Below are positions 24,196-42,180 of a stretch of 64,000 bases of DNA, one piece after another. This DNA comes from Epiperipatus broadwayi. Lineage: Eukaryota; Onychophora; Udeonychophora; Euonychophora; Peripatidae. Under the pieces are notes generated by a model, which had not been told where the DNA came from, searched no databases, and saw only the letters and a list, made by a program, of their open reading frames with translations. The stretch's first letter is position 1. Every line of letters begins with the position of its first letter. Location: assembly GCA_028023455.1 (NCBI GenBank), contig JAQFVV010006470.1, positions 310,001-374,000 on the forward strand. Reading direction: 5' to 3'. The translations under genes were made by a program, and so were the position numbers.

Positions 24196-25731
24196 TGGAC
24201 CGGATCGAACTGCTGAAATACTTACTTACACATATATAAATTTTGGCTGGTTTCAAACTTCTCCATAATACATTTACAATTTTGTTTACTTATAAATGTT
24301 ACGTGAATGAACCGGCATGTTCGAGCAAAATGGGAGATATTATTGATAGCTTTAACTATCAACAATGACCCACCTCGGCTGCTAGATTCAAACTCCTACT
24401 ATCCAAACACTTTATTTGTTTCAGAGTAAACTCCAGGCACCAGCTATCTATTCAGAAGAATAAACAATGTATTTGGTCAGTAGGCTCATAATCCAGCGCT
24501 CGAAACCATCCCATAAACTAGCCCAGTCTAATTTTAATCAGTAATAAAATATAGAAAAAGAATTGATAAAAAGAATTGACTGACAAATAAAGTTTAATTT
24601 TAAAGACAACTTATTAGCTAACACGAATTATAAACATTTATATAAATCTATAAATAACACACATATTTTAAGTTAACATACTATGATATATTTTATGAAA
24701 GAGCAAAAATAATCTTTGACATTTAAATTATCTAAAATTCACAAACACGCACATCTCTAGTTCATTTTATGCATGCTTATAGAGTTTATATAATTTGAAT
24801 CTTGAATTTTTATGAATTACAGCAGTGGCTACTACATATAAATGAGAATAATAAAATGTTTTACCTAGGATTTTTGGAATATGGGTATGGCTTGTTGTTG
24901 GCTGTTTCTGATGGAGTATATCTAATAAAGGTCATCTAACTGGTTAGATTTGACATTTCTTGAGAAGATTTGATGCTAATCCGTTGGTTTTATTTTTGGA
25001 GACAGTGGAATATTGACGGAGGATTTCTGAGCTGTTAAGTAGACATTATTTCACGGGAAGGTCTTGCTGATCTTGTTGGACTAAGGGCTGAAAGAGGAGC
25101 ATATATTCCATAAGATGCTCAGCAATGCATTTCTGTTTCTGGATACATAATTTCAACAAGACTGATACTGAAAACTAGGCTGAAACTGAACTCTGATAAA
25201 AATCTGGCTATTTATATTTGCAAATTGTTTTCGTTTTAATATCCTCTGGCAATAGGTGTTGTTGAAATTCCTTTAGTAATTAATCCTATGACAACATGTT
25301 TTTGAAGATTGTTTAATTAGTAATAGCCATTTCCAAACATGTTGTTTTTATATCCTTAATTAGTATCTCACCACTGTGTTTTTAAATACATTTCATTTCA
25401 ATATTTATTTTCATGTGATTTTAACACGCATTTATTATATCTCTTATTAACAAGCTTACATTTATTTTTATTTACCATCGCACATATATACGCATTTATT
25501 CTAATAAACTGGAATGAAAAGAGATTTATATTTTAACTTTTAATTTATAATAATAACACTTTTTAACTTTTATGAACTCTTAGTTTTATCTTTTCTAAAC
25601 AAAACTCCCCATCTCCCCTTTTAATCAATTATTTTCTATTTTTTTTAAACTGTTTTACGAAAGATTTTAATAATAATATTTTTTTTAGATGAAATTATTT
25701 TATATACATGTGCCAATTTGGCCTTGGCATA
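24196..25731. repeat. R1 repeat copy 2, probable solo LTR
   Basis: It begins TGGACCGGATCG after a (TA)n tract and ends GGCATA before TATATATA (a diverged TGTACC...GGTACA pair). It aligns with copies 1 and 3 over CAGCTATCTATTCAGAAGAATAAAC, GACTGACAAATAAAGTTTAA, CATTATTTCACGGGAAGG and the terminal segment with GAATGAAAAGAGATTTATAT. A minus-strand TATAAATAG is at 25208-25216. Non-coding. Confidence 0.65.
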
Positions 25732-25978
25732 ATATATATAAAATATATTTTGCAGGTTCATTCATGTTAAAAAATTTAAATATTGATATACCAACGTTTT
25801 TCGAACTGAAATATTAATATTTTTTTGTTGCTAAATTGACTGATATGGCTATGCTCATATTATAAAATGAAAGATTAAAACAAATCCTTCAATCAACCAT
25901 TAGAAGAAAAATATGAATTTAGATATAGTAACTAAGACCATCGCTACAGTCGGAATGCAGGAGTAGAACAATATGTGG

Positions 25979-27681
<1,703 letters not shown>

Positions 27682-27749
27682 TAATTGTCATCAGTTTTAC
27701 TAAATGTAGGTTACAAATGATGTGCCTACATGGCTTCTCAATGAATAAT

Positions 27750-27767
27750 TGGTGTCGGAAGTTATTT
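27750..27767 (+). other. Possible primer-binding site of the Ty3 element
   Basis: TGGTGTCGGAAGTTATTT lies between repeat X and the gag region. It begins with TGG and is of the TGGTGTCRGAAG type seen in some Ty3/gypsy elements. The matching tRNA was not tested. Confidence 0.4.
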
Positions 27768-28159
27768 AAGAGCTGACGAATTGAATTTCAAGTATCAGCA
27801 AGTGGTTATATTAGAAATTTATTATAATATTAAGTATTGCAGTGTATAATTAATTTTGATAAAATAAGACTAAAATTTATTGTCTATTTAAGATAAGCCA
27901 CTAATAGTTTATGTAAAAAAACTGGTTATTGATGATGTTTGGACTTCTAGATACCCAAAACCTTTGAAACGAGTCATCAAACTAGTACAGTGATTGCTAA
28001 GGTCAAGACTGATTGGGTGACCATTGTATAGGATGTTGTGAGGGTCTTTATTTTTGGTTAATGGAAGGGAGAAAAGTGTATGCCTAATTCTTTATCAATA
28101 AATATAAAAAATAAGAGCAAAATGCAGACAGATCTACCAGAAAATAAGAATGGGGAACA

Positions 28160-29500
28160 TTGGAGGATATGTTTTTAGTGTTACAAAGTGATGACAGTGA
28201 GGAAAGTAAAAGCATAGACGTTGGAATGTTAAACTTCGAAACTGATCAAAAGAAACCACAAATGACTGATATTCAGCCATTTGAAATAATGTTACAGACT
28301 AGGATGACAAATATCAATCATAGCTTAGATAACCAAGCTAGACTAAGTGCAGAATTAAAAGATATCCAAGCTAATATATGTACAGAATTAAAAAATAACC
28401 AAGCTACTCTATGTACTGTATTGAAAGCTAGACTAAGTGCAGAATTAAAAGATAGACAAGCTAATCTAAGCACAGAATTAATAGATAATCAACCTAGAAT
28501 AATTGCAGAATTAAAAGATAACCAAGGTAGTCTAAATAAAGTATTAAAAGATATCAAAGCTAGACTAAGTTCAGAATTAAAAGATACAATGCTAGACTAA
28601 GTGCCAAATTAACAAATAGCTTAGAGAATCAAATTATAAAATTAAAAGATGGTCTAACTGTTCAGCTTGATAAGTTAGAGACCCAAATGGAAATTCAATA
28701 TGATAAGCTGGAGACTAGAATGAATGAGCTTGAGAGTCAGTGCAGGGCTCAAAGTTTGAATGTAGAAAATAGAGTAGAGAAAGCCATAGAAAATATTACA
28801 AAACAGGGACTTTGGTGTGAGATTACAAAATCAAATGGAGGCCATATAAGAATCATTGGAGGGTAAAATGAATTTTTCTAGGAATCAGCTTAAAGTAGAA
28901 TTTATAGAAGTAGAATTGATATTATCTCAAAATAAACTAGAAATTGAGGCTGATTTAGATATAAAATTCACCAAGTTGACAATTGACAGACAAGATAGTC
29001 AGAGTAAGGCTGAGCATAAGGTATATAAGTTGGAAAAAAGGTAGAAATTACTAATGAAAAATTAGCTAGTAATATGGTAGGAATGGATTGAAAACTCAGG
29101 AGCATTGAAATTGAATCTAACCAGATAATTGATACATTAAAAAAAGATTTTAATGCACAATTTCAAGAAACAGAGAAAATTCAGAATGCGTTGAGAATGG
29201 AAATTGAAAGTTATAAAGAAAGTACATGAGAGCAGGCTAGTCAGTCAGGTCTTAATATACAGACTAAGTTAGATAGGGATTTACTAGCTGTATAACAGGA
29301 ATGTTCTGAGTCTATAAATTAGTCAGAGATAGAGATGGAAAAAGAAAAACATTTTATGCGGTCTTTAGAAAAAGATATGTAGGAAATTCAGGAAGGGCTG
29401 GTAACAATGGTTCAGAAAGTTGGAGAGTCACCAGATAGAAAGGACAAACTCACTCCTGTGCTTATAAACTAGCTAGACAAAATGAATAATGAGCAGGAGG
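28160..29500 (+). pseudogene. gag: Ty3 element, N-terminal gag coiled coil with 11-residue repeats
   Basis: The first frame (146 residues) contains eight tandem units of the type ARLSAELKDIQ, ANICTELKNNQ, ANLSTELIDNQ between 28337 and 28591 (one unit is 8 residues). A one-base slip at about 28588 then moves the series into another frame with one more unit (ARLSAKLTNSL) and a long helical region: LDKLETQMEIQYDKLETRM, NELESQ, and QNKLEIEADLDIKF near 28930. More charged helical frames with stops continue to about 29480. Hydrophobic positions recur at 11-residue spacing, which fits a hendecad coiled coil, probably for gag assembly. No cellular homologue is recognised. Confidence 0.6.
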
Positions 29501-29784
29501 GAATTTATTTATGAAATTGTTAATGAAACTTCATACAGATAATAGAATTAGCTTATTGGATCTAGAAGGTCAGGAAATACCGATACCTAAAGGTGAGAAA
29601 ATAGGCATTTCCAGAGGCAGTCAATATCACAGAGGTCTGCTCAATTGAGACAGTAACTTGAAACATATTATTCAGGTCAGTAATAGCACAAGTAGGCAAA
29701 TTGGTAAGGCAAATGGGGCAAGTACCCTCGAAAGTGAAGATAACCAAGGAAAAATTTCTCCATGCAGGTTACATGAATGCAGTA

Positions 29785-30300
29785 ATATTATAATGGCAAC
29801 CAAATTTTTAAATATAAAAAACTTACAAAAGGAATGACTTAAAACCCCCAATGGAATATTTACAAAGTTTAAATGAATTGTTCATATTATGTCAGTTAAC
29901 TGAGGGAGAGAAATTAGCTATAGCTAGGAATCACTTATAAGACACAGCAAAAGATTGGTGGCAGTCACTTTTTGAATGACCACAAACATAAGGAGATTAC
30001 AGACATTTAATCTTAGATAGTTTTTGGGGATAATATGCAGGATAATGTGAGATACAAAATATCCCCAAAAATATAGCAGTCAAAAAGGAAATTATATGCA
30101 ATCTTTCCACAGTCAGGCAGTAAAACTGAAAATGCTGACTGCATTTCCTCTGTCTGAATCCCAAATAATTAGAATAATTAGGCATAATTTACCTCACTAA
30201 ATAAAACAGATCTTTATTGCCACTTACCACCATACTATTGAAGAAGTACCTAAGCTTTTAGTATCGCTAGAAATGAGCAAGAGAGGTTTAGAAACTAGAG
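29785..30300 (+). pseudogene. gag: Ty3 element, gag core remnant
   Basis: Frameshifted pieces read MEYLQSLNELFILCQLTEGE, DTAKDWWQSLFE and, further on, YMQSFHSQAVKLKMLTAFPL, ESQIIRIIRHNLPH and IKQIFIATYHHTIEEVPKLL. These align with the gag at 13926-14924 (SYSQFFHKQVARLRTLDACN, IIRHSMPMRVEQMFLETGK). A zinc knuckle is expected downstream (30340-30480) but cannot be read with confidence. Inactivated by several stops. Confidence 0.6.
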
Positions 30301-30608
30301 TTAAAAAATAGTGAGATATATCCACACTTTAGTTTAGAGTTTGCTGACTATACAATATCAGTTTAATGGTAGGGACTGCAGAGATCATACTAAGGTCTGA
30401 TCCAATCCATATGCTGAGAGAACAAACATGTAAGTGGGCTAACAAGTATAATTAAAAAGTGGGGGCTAACAAACCCACTATGAGGGGTTGCAAACCGTTG
30501 CCAAAATTATCAACTGAAGTGCTAGCAAAACATCTGCATAATCTAGAGAGGACCTTATTGAATATTTCCTAACTCTGGGTTTTTTATAAACAATAGAAGA
30601 GGGATGAG

Positions 30609-30842
30609 GTGATAAGGCATCTGGAGACAATTGATCTAGAGGTTGATTTTTTAGAAGAGAATCAAGTGATCAATTTTCCAATTCTTTATAGCTGTCCAAA
30701 CATTCTAGTATCAGTGACAGAAATTTTTATTAATGTTTTAGTAGATTCAGGAAATCAACCTTCCATTTTAACAGAAAAACTTTATGTAAAAAATAATAAT
30801 TTAGACCAAACCCTTCCTATTTTGCCTATTACAGCAATATAA
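30609..30842 (+). pseudogene. pro: Ty3 element, aspartic protease remnant
   Basis: The frame contains VSVTEIFINVLVDSGNQPSI starting near residue 34. DSG is the catalytic triplet of retroviral-type proteases, followed by the usual S-I and L positions. The flap and C-terminal ILG-type motif lie in the next frame (about 30960-31000, IIGSDFQN). One stop splits the domain. Confidence 0.65.
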
Positions 30843-31299
30843 GTCACACTTGCTAATGTTAAGAAAACTAAACTGTATAGGAAGCAAGTTTATTTGATTA
30901 TAAAGATAAATAAAACTGAATTCAAACATGTTTTCTTATATATGGCTGGCTTAATTCATGAAGCAATCATTGGCTCAGACTTCCAGAATTTGAATAATTG
31001 TTTTATTGAATATAAAAAGAAAATTTTTCAATGACAGAGTGAGGCTTGTCCATTCATGACCAATATAACTGATCAATCAAATCAATTAATGTGTATACAA
31101 GAGATGGTAATTGATATGAAAATAAAGTTGAAATTAGAGTTCATGTACAATAGGCAGTGAGTACAATGAATCACTGTACCAATTGCTAGTCTTGTATAAT
31201 GATGTTTTCTCAAAGATACCTGGCATATTGAAAGGATATGTACATTGGCTATGCTTAAAATCTCATGAACCATTTCAGCAATGGACTTATCTGATACCA

Positions 31300-32210
31300 C
31301 ACCAATATCAGGCATAGGTACAGCTGCAAATCGATAAACTGTTGGTATGTCAAATAATAAAGAAAAGCTCTTTCTTATTTATTAACCCTTTGGTAGTGGT
31401 TAAAAAGAAAGATGGGACTATTAGGGTTTGTTTGGATGCGCACATGCTCAACCAAGTTACTATTCCCTAACGTGATAGTCCCTCCCCTGTCCATGAATTA
31501 TTTATTAAATTTCAAGGCAAGAGCATCTTTTCAACCTTTGATCTGACAGCCAGCTATTGACAGATAACACTTAACTAAATGATCAAAAATATACAGCATT
31601 TTGTTATCAGGGTCAATCCTGTGTCTTCCAGAGGATGCCCTTCAGTGGCTTGATTAGATGTTTAAATATGGTCTTATCTAAATCACTTAGGGCACTTTTA
31701 ATTATGTATGTAAACAATATAGTTGTAGCATCTAAAAATTTGGTTGGACATCTGCAACATCTAGAAAATTATTTTTCACAGTATGTTCTGCAAATAACAT
31801 TAAAATTAATCTAGAAGAAAAATGTATTCTTGCAGCTAGTGAAATAACGTTTCTCGTTCAATAAGTCTGTGGTGAGGCAATCAAACTCCATCTCGAAAAA
31901 GTAGCAGCCATTCAAAATTTTCCCCTTGTCTGAATATAAAAACAATTACATTCGTGTTTTGGTTTAGTCAATTACTACCATAGATTTTATAAAAATTTAG
32001 CATTTGATATTGCACATCTCTCTGTATTACTTAGAAAGGATGAAACATGGAGGTGGACTAGTGAACATGACAATGAGTTTAACCAAATTAAAAAGACGTT
32101 TTTTGATCTGATTATATTGGCATATCCAGTCTTTAAAAAATAAAATCTAATTACAGACTGATAGTAGTGGCTTTGGGTTAGGGGTTGCATTACACCAAAT
32201 AATTGATTTA
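31300..32210 (+). pseudogene. pol: Ty3 element, reverse transcriptase remnant
   Basis: Pieces in order: PFGSG and a DGTIR-type FRVC region near 31390-31440, STFDLTA (about 31535), FQRMPFSGLIRCL (31625), LIMYVNNIVVASKNLVGHLQ with YVNN at 31707-31718 replacing the catalytic YVDD, CFGLVNYYHRFYKNLAFDIA (31955), then LLRKDETWRWTSEHDNEFNQ. Frameshifts and stops are frequent. The two catalytic aspartates have become asparagines, so this copy is dead even apart from the stops. Confidence 0.8.
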
Positions 32211-32246
32211 GATGTACCACACATTTTATATTTTCTTAGCCATCAC

Positions 32247-32606
32247 TTGAGAAAGGCTGAAATCAACTACACCATGACTGACAAACAGGCCTTGGCTGTG
32301 ATGCAGGGGTTTCAGAAGTTAAGACAAATCTTGATAGGATCAGATGGAGTGGTTTTATCTGATCATCATAGCCTAAAATTTTTAAATAAAAGTTACCCTA
32401 ATAATGAAAGGCTGATCAGATGGAGCCTCTATCTCCAACAAATTAATTATAGTATTAAATATTGCAAAGGCAAATACAATATTATTATTGATATGTTAAG
32501 CAGACATCCAATAAAACCCAGCTATATAAACCCACATCTAGATGGTATATTCATTAACAATATAGATTTGTTGTCAGATGAGTCCATTCTTAAAAACTAT
32601 AGATAA
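32247..32606 (+). pseudogene. pol: Ty3 element, RNase H remnant
   Basis: An open frame of 119 residues reads YTMTDKQALAVMQGFQKLRQ, SDHHSLKFLNKSYPNNERL, RWSLYLQQINYSIKYCKGKY and MLSRHP. This is the classic Ty3 RNase H end (Y...EKE.LAV, DH..L..L, LSR). The catalytic E is replaced by D in MTDKQAL. The preceding ITD..G.GLGVALHQ segment (about 32152-32200) holds the first catalytic Asp and two stops. The conserved domain continues directly from the RT. Confidence 0.85.
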
Positions 32607-32765
32607 TTAGCTACTTTACAAGTGCAAGTAAATCAGCTGAAAAAAATTAGAGACATTTTAATCAACCTAAATAATTTAAATTAGAGAATAAATTTGAAAC
32701 TAGAGGGAAAATAATTATAAGGTAATTAATAATATTTTAGAAAAAAGGGTAAAAAAATTGATAAG

Positions 32766-33830
32766 TTGTGGATGGTGGTAGTTCTCCTCTGTATGATAGA
32801 GCAATTAATTCAATATTTACCCTGTCAATATGGCCAATATAGGGAAAACAAAATTGAACATGTTTTAAAACGGTATTTTGTTAGGGACAAAATCACTGAG
32901 ACTATATATGACAGAATAAAATCATGTGAAGTGTGTTTAAATACTGAATTCAGTAATTGTTCATTTACAGGAGTTTTTGCAGCCAATATTACCTAGTAAC
33001 CCAAATGAACTGTTAGGTGTTGGCTTCTATGGCTCACATTCATCTTTCAATCACCAAAAAAATTATACTGGTTATGTATGATATCTTTACTAAGTATGTG
33101 TCCACATACCCAGTACCTAAAGCTGATGCAAAAAATATAGATAAGTGCATAGAGAGTTTTTAAATATCCTTGGTTGGTAAGCTGGAGTCAATTTTGTCTG
33201 ACCATGCCATCACCTTCATCTCCAACACTTGGAAAAGATGAAATGGAAGGAATAATGTGAAGCACATTATGAGTTCCATAAGAAATCCACAAATAATCCA
33301 TGTCAGGGTGTGATGAGGAAGTTGGGTAGGTTGTTTAGGGTTTATCTAGATGAAAATCACTGGCAGTTGGTTAATAAATTACTTTAAATTATACATTATA
33401 TAAATGTCACAATCAGTGAATCTACTAAATTCACCCCAATCCGGTTGCACTTTGGAAAACTATACCACTGCATATTAAAACTTGCTCACCTGTTATTTTA
33501 GAAGATGTAAACCAAGAGGATGAACAGCAAAAAGCCAAGGTTAATTTAATTAATATGGCTGAGAAACAGATCAGTTTGTCTAAAGCTAGGCAACATTCTT
33601 TTAAAATACATGATTATGTACTTGTAAGGACACCTCACATCAGCAATCCTCAATAACAATAACACATTTTCAAAAAGTTTCTGAATTTATATAAAAGCCC
33701 TTATCAGATAATTAAAAAGATAGGAGAAAACACCTTCCTGCTCTCAACCCCGGAAAAGACATCAGGAACTTACAATACATGAAGTTTAAAACATGTCCCA
33801 CTTAAAAAGCAACAAAAGTAAATGTGATTA
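32766..33830 (+). pseudogene. pol: Ty3 element, integrase remnant
   Basis: The HHCC region is readable as QYGQYRENKIEHVLKRYFV and DRIKSCEVCLNTEF (32820-32957), with the first His positions decayed. The core follows in other frames: VMYDIFTKYVSTYPVPKADA (about 33075) and LSDHAITFISNTW (about 33195), equivalent to the D...SD.G..F segment. The C-terminal end reads LYKSPYQIIKKIGENTFLLS and KHVPLKKQQK, as in Ty3 integrases, and shows no chromodomain. Stops are frequent. Confidence 0.75.
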
Positions 33831-37690
<3,860 letters not shown>

Positions 37691-37762
37691 TAGTATATAT
37701 AGTCAAGATGGTGGTGAAGCAATAATTCTTGCTAGCATTGCTCATTTTTATTATCTTCTTTG

Positions 37763-39704
37763 GTTCTAGTAAACTATTAACTGTGCAGCCTTTGGTGGCA
37801 CTGTTTCTAGTTAAAAACAGAGCGTTATAACATTACCGGGCCGCTAGATTTTTTTTTATCTAATAGATCGTATTTTGACATACGGCTGTATTTTTTTTTT
37901 TTTTTTTAAGATTTAATATATTGTTTTTGTTTGTTTTGGACATAATTATTTTTTTTTAATATTTAATATATTGTTTTTGTTTATTTTGGACATAATTATT
38001 ATTTTTTTTTGGTTTTCATTTGATAAATTTAAAACTATAATGGACAGTTTGACGTTTTTTTGGATCTCAAAAGTGCATAATTTTTGACATACACCTTTAT
38101 TTGGGGAGGGGGGGTTCCATTCTAAATCTACTGTTCTTTTTTACAGACGTCTTTTATTTTTTTGTTTTGGATTCGATACATTTCAAAGTAATAAGGGACA
38201 GTTTTAACTTTTTTTTGGAATATCTCAAATATACACAATTCGCTTTACATACGACTTTCTTTTTTTGTTGTTGTTATTTAAAATTAGAATCAACACTTTC
38301 TTTTTGAATTATGTTAAAAATGAGGGGGTTTGCTGTTGATTGATTTAGCAACAAAAAATTCAAACCTGTCTGACAAACTCCGCCTCAGATGTCTGTATTT
38401 GCTTATAAACGAAAAGAATTGTTTGGTATTTTATCTTACATTTATAAATATGGGTTTTTTTTTTTTTTGGATGGCATGTTTTGATTTTTTTGTTTTTTTT
38501 AAATAATAACAAATAAAACGGGGTTTTGATTTTTTTGCTTTTTTTAATAATAACAAATAAAATGTCCAAAACAAAAACCAAAAAGTCAATTGCAGTATTA
38601 TTTTTTTAACACAAAAAATATGTATGTTAATTGGTTTTGTTACATTCTGTAGGATTTATTTATTTATCTTTTTTAAGAGTCATACAAGTTTGTTAAAGAT
38701 TTTTTGTTTTCATAACAAATAAAACGTCTGGTATTTTTATTCTTCTTTAACAACAAAAATTAGCTCGGGTTCATTTTTCAAATCTACTTAACATGCTGTT
38801 TATTGATTTAAAACAACAACAACAATAAAACCTCTTTTTGCTTCTAAATGGAATGAATAGGTATGTCAAAAGAAGAAGTATTTTTTTTAAAAAAATCAAT
38901 CAATCAAGAGATGTCCAACAAACTATGCCGCCCCTTTTTAACACTGTCATTCTGGTTGTTAATTACATGATTTACAGATAAAAATAATCGCAAACAAAAC
39001 ACAATTTTTTTCCAGAAAATAAATTTATTAACCACATATCACTGAACTAAATCAACTGTAATGAATGGCAGGATGTTTTGGGCTTGCAAAAATGCAACTC
39101 CCTCACTTTCTCTGTTTGGGACGTCCCACAAATATAATAACGTGGTAGACATTTTGTTTTTCTTTTTCAACTCTCATCTGAGTCATGACAGAAACAGTAT
39201 TTTTCCGCAAGAAACTCCAATCATCTGCCAGAGAGCTTGATAAATTTTATTTTGTCTTTTTTGACCCCCCAAAAAGCCAAAATTAGCCAAAAAAAATTTT
39301 TGACAAATATCAATAATGCGCTGAAAATTACTAGTACGCAAAAATCTTTCAGTTGGGAAATACAGAAAATTATAAACATCAACAAATAAACACTTGAAAA
39401 AGATGACAATGCTCACACTCTCATCTTAAATTCTAACGAGAATACAAATTCTGTCAATATGCATAGGAATTCAACCCGCAATGAAATCAACGGCAAACTA
39501 TACGTTCATAGTATTGTTAGTAGACGTAGTGTTATTGAACGCTGAAGAATTGGCTGCGTATTATTACCATTACATATGTTCTACTTGTATATTAATGATC
39601 ACTCGTATATTAGCCGTAGTTTCGGCCATGAAAGCGGTATAATTCTGTGTCTTTACACAGAAACAGTGCTACCAAAGGCTGCACAGTTAATAGTTTACTA
39701 GAAC
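37763..39704. repeat. 1.9-kb segment bounded by inverted repeats
   Basis: GTTCTAGTAAACTATTAACT and GTGCAGCCTTTGGTRGCACT at 37763-37807 recur as the reverse complement at about 39660-39704. Weaker similarity extends inward another 30 bases. The interior is rich in T runs and holds a tandem duplication of about 67 bases (37905-38010). It has no recognisable transposase. It could be a small DNA transposon, or two LINE 5' ends placed head to head, since LINE ORF1 starts only 143 bases to the right. Confidence 0.65.
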
Positions 39705-39846
39705 CTCTTCTTTAATTCATCTATAGTGAAAGCTGTATCCTGAAAACGTTAGAATCAAGTTATAAACTTAATACTAACACACTGTTAAGTAGTGAGGTAA
39801 GTAAACCTTCTGTGCTATTGTAAATAATTTTTTTATTGTTTTGATG

Positions 39847-41205
39847 GATTACAACGATTCATCAAATATGTTACAAATGGCTGCTTCTAATGACCAAATG
39901 GAAAAATCCTTATCTAATCTAACTGTAAATCGTCCTACTATCAACCAAACTTCACAATCTCTAGTTCATAGTAAACAAATGTATTCTGTATCATCTAAAT
40001 AAATCAATAGTCATAATATTATTTCTAAAGAAAATTCAGATGTTAATGTTGAATCTGATGTAGAAATACGAGGGCCTAGAGACAACATGCTAAACGTTTC
40101 TGCATCGAGCAATATAAGTCAAAATTTTAATAATTCATCACTATTCATAAACTCCATACATGCAAATGCGAAAATAGGAGGGCTTACTTATAAGGAGCAC
40201 AAATTTCCAGAGCTTGCAATAAGGAGAGAAAATCAAATTCAAGAAAACAAGGAAAATAGTCAATCATACACAGAGCTTACAACAATGAGGCAAATTCAAG
40301 TGCAAAATAACAACAAAGAAAATAATCATTCATCACAAAACTCAATATACATTAACTCACCTAATGAACATAATAATACTTATGCCAGAATCACTAGGTC
40401 CTTCCCTTCATCACCTGTCGCTGGTCATATTACCACTTCTGAGACTTTAGCAGAAGTGATGGGCCATGATGACAAAATGGAAGTTTCCTGCTTAGATGAA
40501 GAATATACAGATGAACAGCCTAAAAATATTACTCCTGAAGTGTACAATCAAATTAATACCAAGTTTAATGAAACAATACCAGCTAGTCTCCTTAACTCAT
40601 TTAAAAAGTTTGAAAACAATAAAACCATTATTATGACGGTTACTAATTCTAAATGTGACCTAGGTCGTTTTCCTTTTGATGAATTCTACAAAATCTTGAC
40701 AGATAAGAATGTATGGTCATACATATATAAAGTTCTAACACATCCAAACAACAGATACCTTTGTTTGGAATTCCACAATAGGACTCAACAACAAATCTTC
40801 CGAAAACATATTAAATTTCTGGGGTCAAAAATAATTTGTTACATTGACACTAATCACCCCCTAGTCCTTTGTGGGAGAAGTAAAAATTGTCATGTTGACT
40901 TTAATGAACCGGATTCACAGGTGGTAATGAAAAATTATGGCAAAATTATAAAATTCAAATATCTTAATCATAGCAAAGCAGTTATTCTCATATTTTCCAA
41001 TACCGCAGTATTTAGTTTAATTATGAGAAAAAATATTAGTCCATATGACATTCCTACAACTCATGACACTGAGGCCTCACCACTGGTCATTACATTTAGG
41101 GGCATTCCACCTCAATGCTTCGAATGCAAACTCAGTATGCATCTGGCTATTGTAACAAATTTGGATTCAAAATTACCAAGCTACATGCCTGCTCAAATAA
41201 TATAA
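39847..41205 (+). pseudogene. LINE ORF1 (RNA-binding gag-like protein), one stop
   Basis: The frame opens at 39847 (MDYNDSSNMLQMAASN). It is interrupted by a single TAA near 40000 and then open from the next Met at 40087, in the same frame, to 41205, for about 453 codons. The N-terminal half is Asn/Ser/Gln-rich and probably disordered. The C-terminal half (residues of about 260-440) has a compact alpha/beta segment that may be RRM-like (TIIMTVTNSKCDLGRFPFDE, YKVLTHPNNRYLCLEFHNR, SKAVILIFSNTAVFSL), then GIPPQCFECKLSMHLAIV, a CCHC knuckle that has lost its last Cys. This order fits ORF1 of I/Jockey-type LINEs. Frames continue with stops to about 41680. Confidence 0.75.
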
Positions 41206-42180
41206 ATGCAAAAAAACCAATTAATCACATACCCGCAAATAAATAATGGTAATTTGATTGTCTCACAAACAAATCAAGCTACCATGCAGGAAACAAATAT
41301 ACACACACACTCAGCAATAATTTCACATACTAATGCTGGCTCTCTTACAACATATAACACAGATCTGAAATCCACTCTCGAAACCAGGTCAGAGAATATA
41401 CCACCTTTTAACACAAATCAACAATCCATTATGGAAAGTAGCTCTGGGATGCTGACATCATTTAATACATATTAGTAATCCATGAATGAGGCCAGTCCTC
41501 TAGAATCCACTAACTATTTAGTATCTACTGCTGACTCCATATCAACAATGACTGTAAATATTAATCATTTTCAAAAAGCTAAGAAAAACAAGAGGAAGAA
41601 CAAAAACAATGGAGTAATTTCCAAGATCAATCCTAGTGAAACTTCAAACTGTGATGAAGCCAGGCTAACCAAGCCTTAAAAAAGAATCAAAGTGTACTTT
41701 CTACACCAGTCAAGAAAAAAATGAAGGTAACTAACACATCACAAGTTAACAATGACAACACTGAAAACCCTTGCTGTACTAGCCAATCAATGCAAGAATC
41801 TTCTGATGAAGTTAATCAACTTAATGTCTACAAGAAAGGAGTGGACATATATAGGAGAGCTTCCAGAGGTTCAAAACGTGACTCATCAGTGGATACCTAG
41901 ATAACCTAGTAATTTTAAACTTTATCATCACAATGGACTTAATTATTCAGGGATTCATATGTTATTGGCTTGTTGATTTGATTTATTTGGACTCTTTCAT
42001 CCATTGCCTTGTTATGGAGCATAACTGGTCCATAGTTGGTAATCTGTCCCTTAAAGCCCACAAAACACTCTATTGATGGGTGTATTATGTGAAATAAATA
42101 ATAACTTTGACAAAGTACACCAATTGGACTTTACTAAATGCCTTTATTGTGCCATTCAGCTAACTTCCTAATTAACTACC

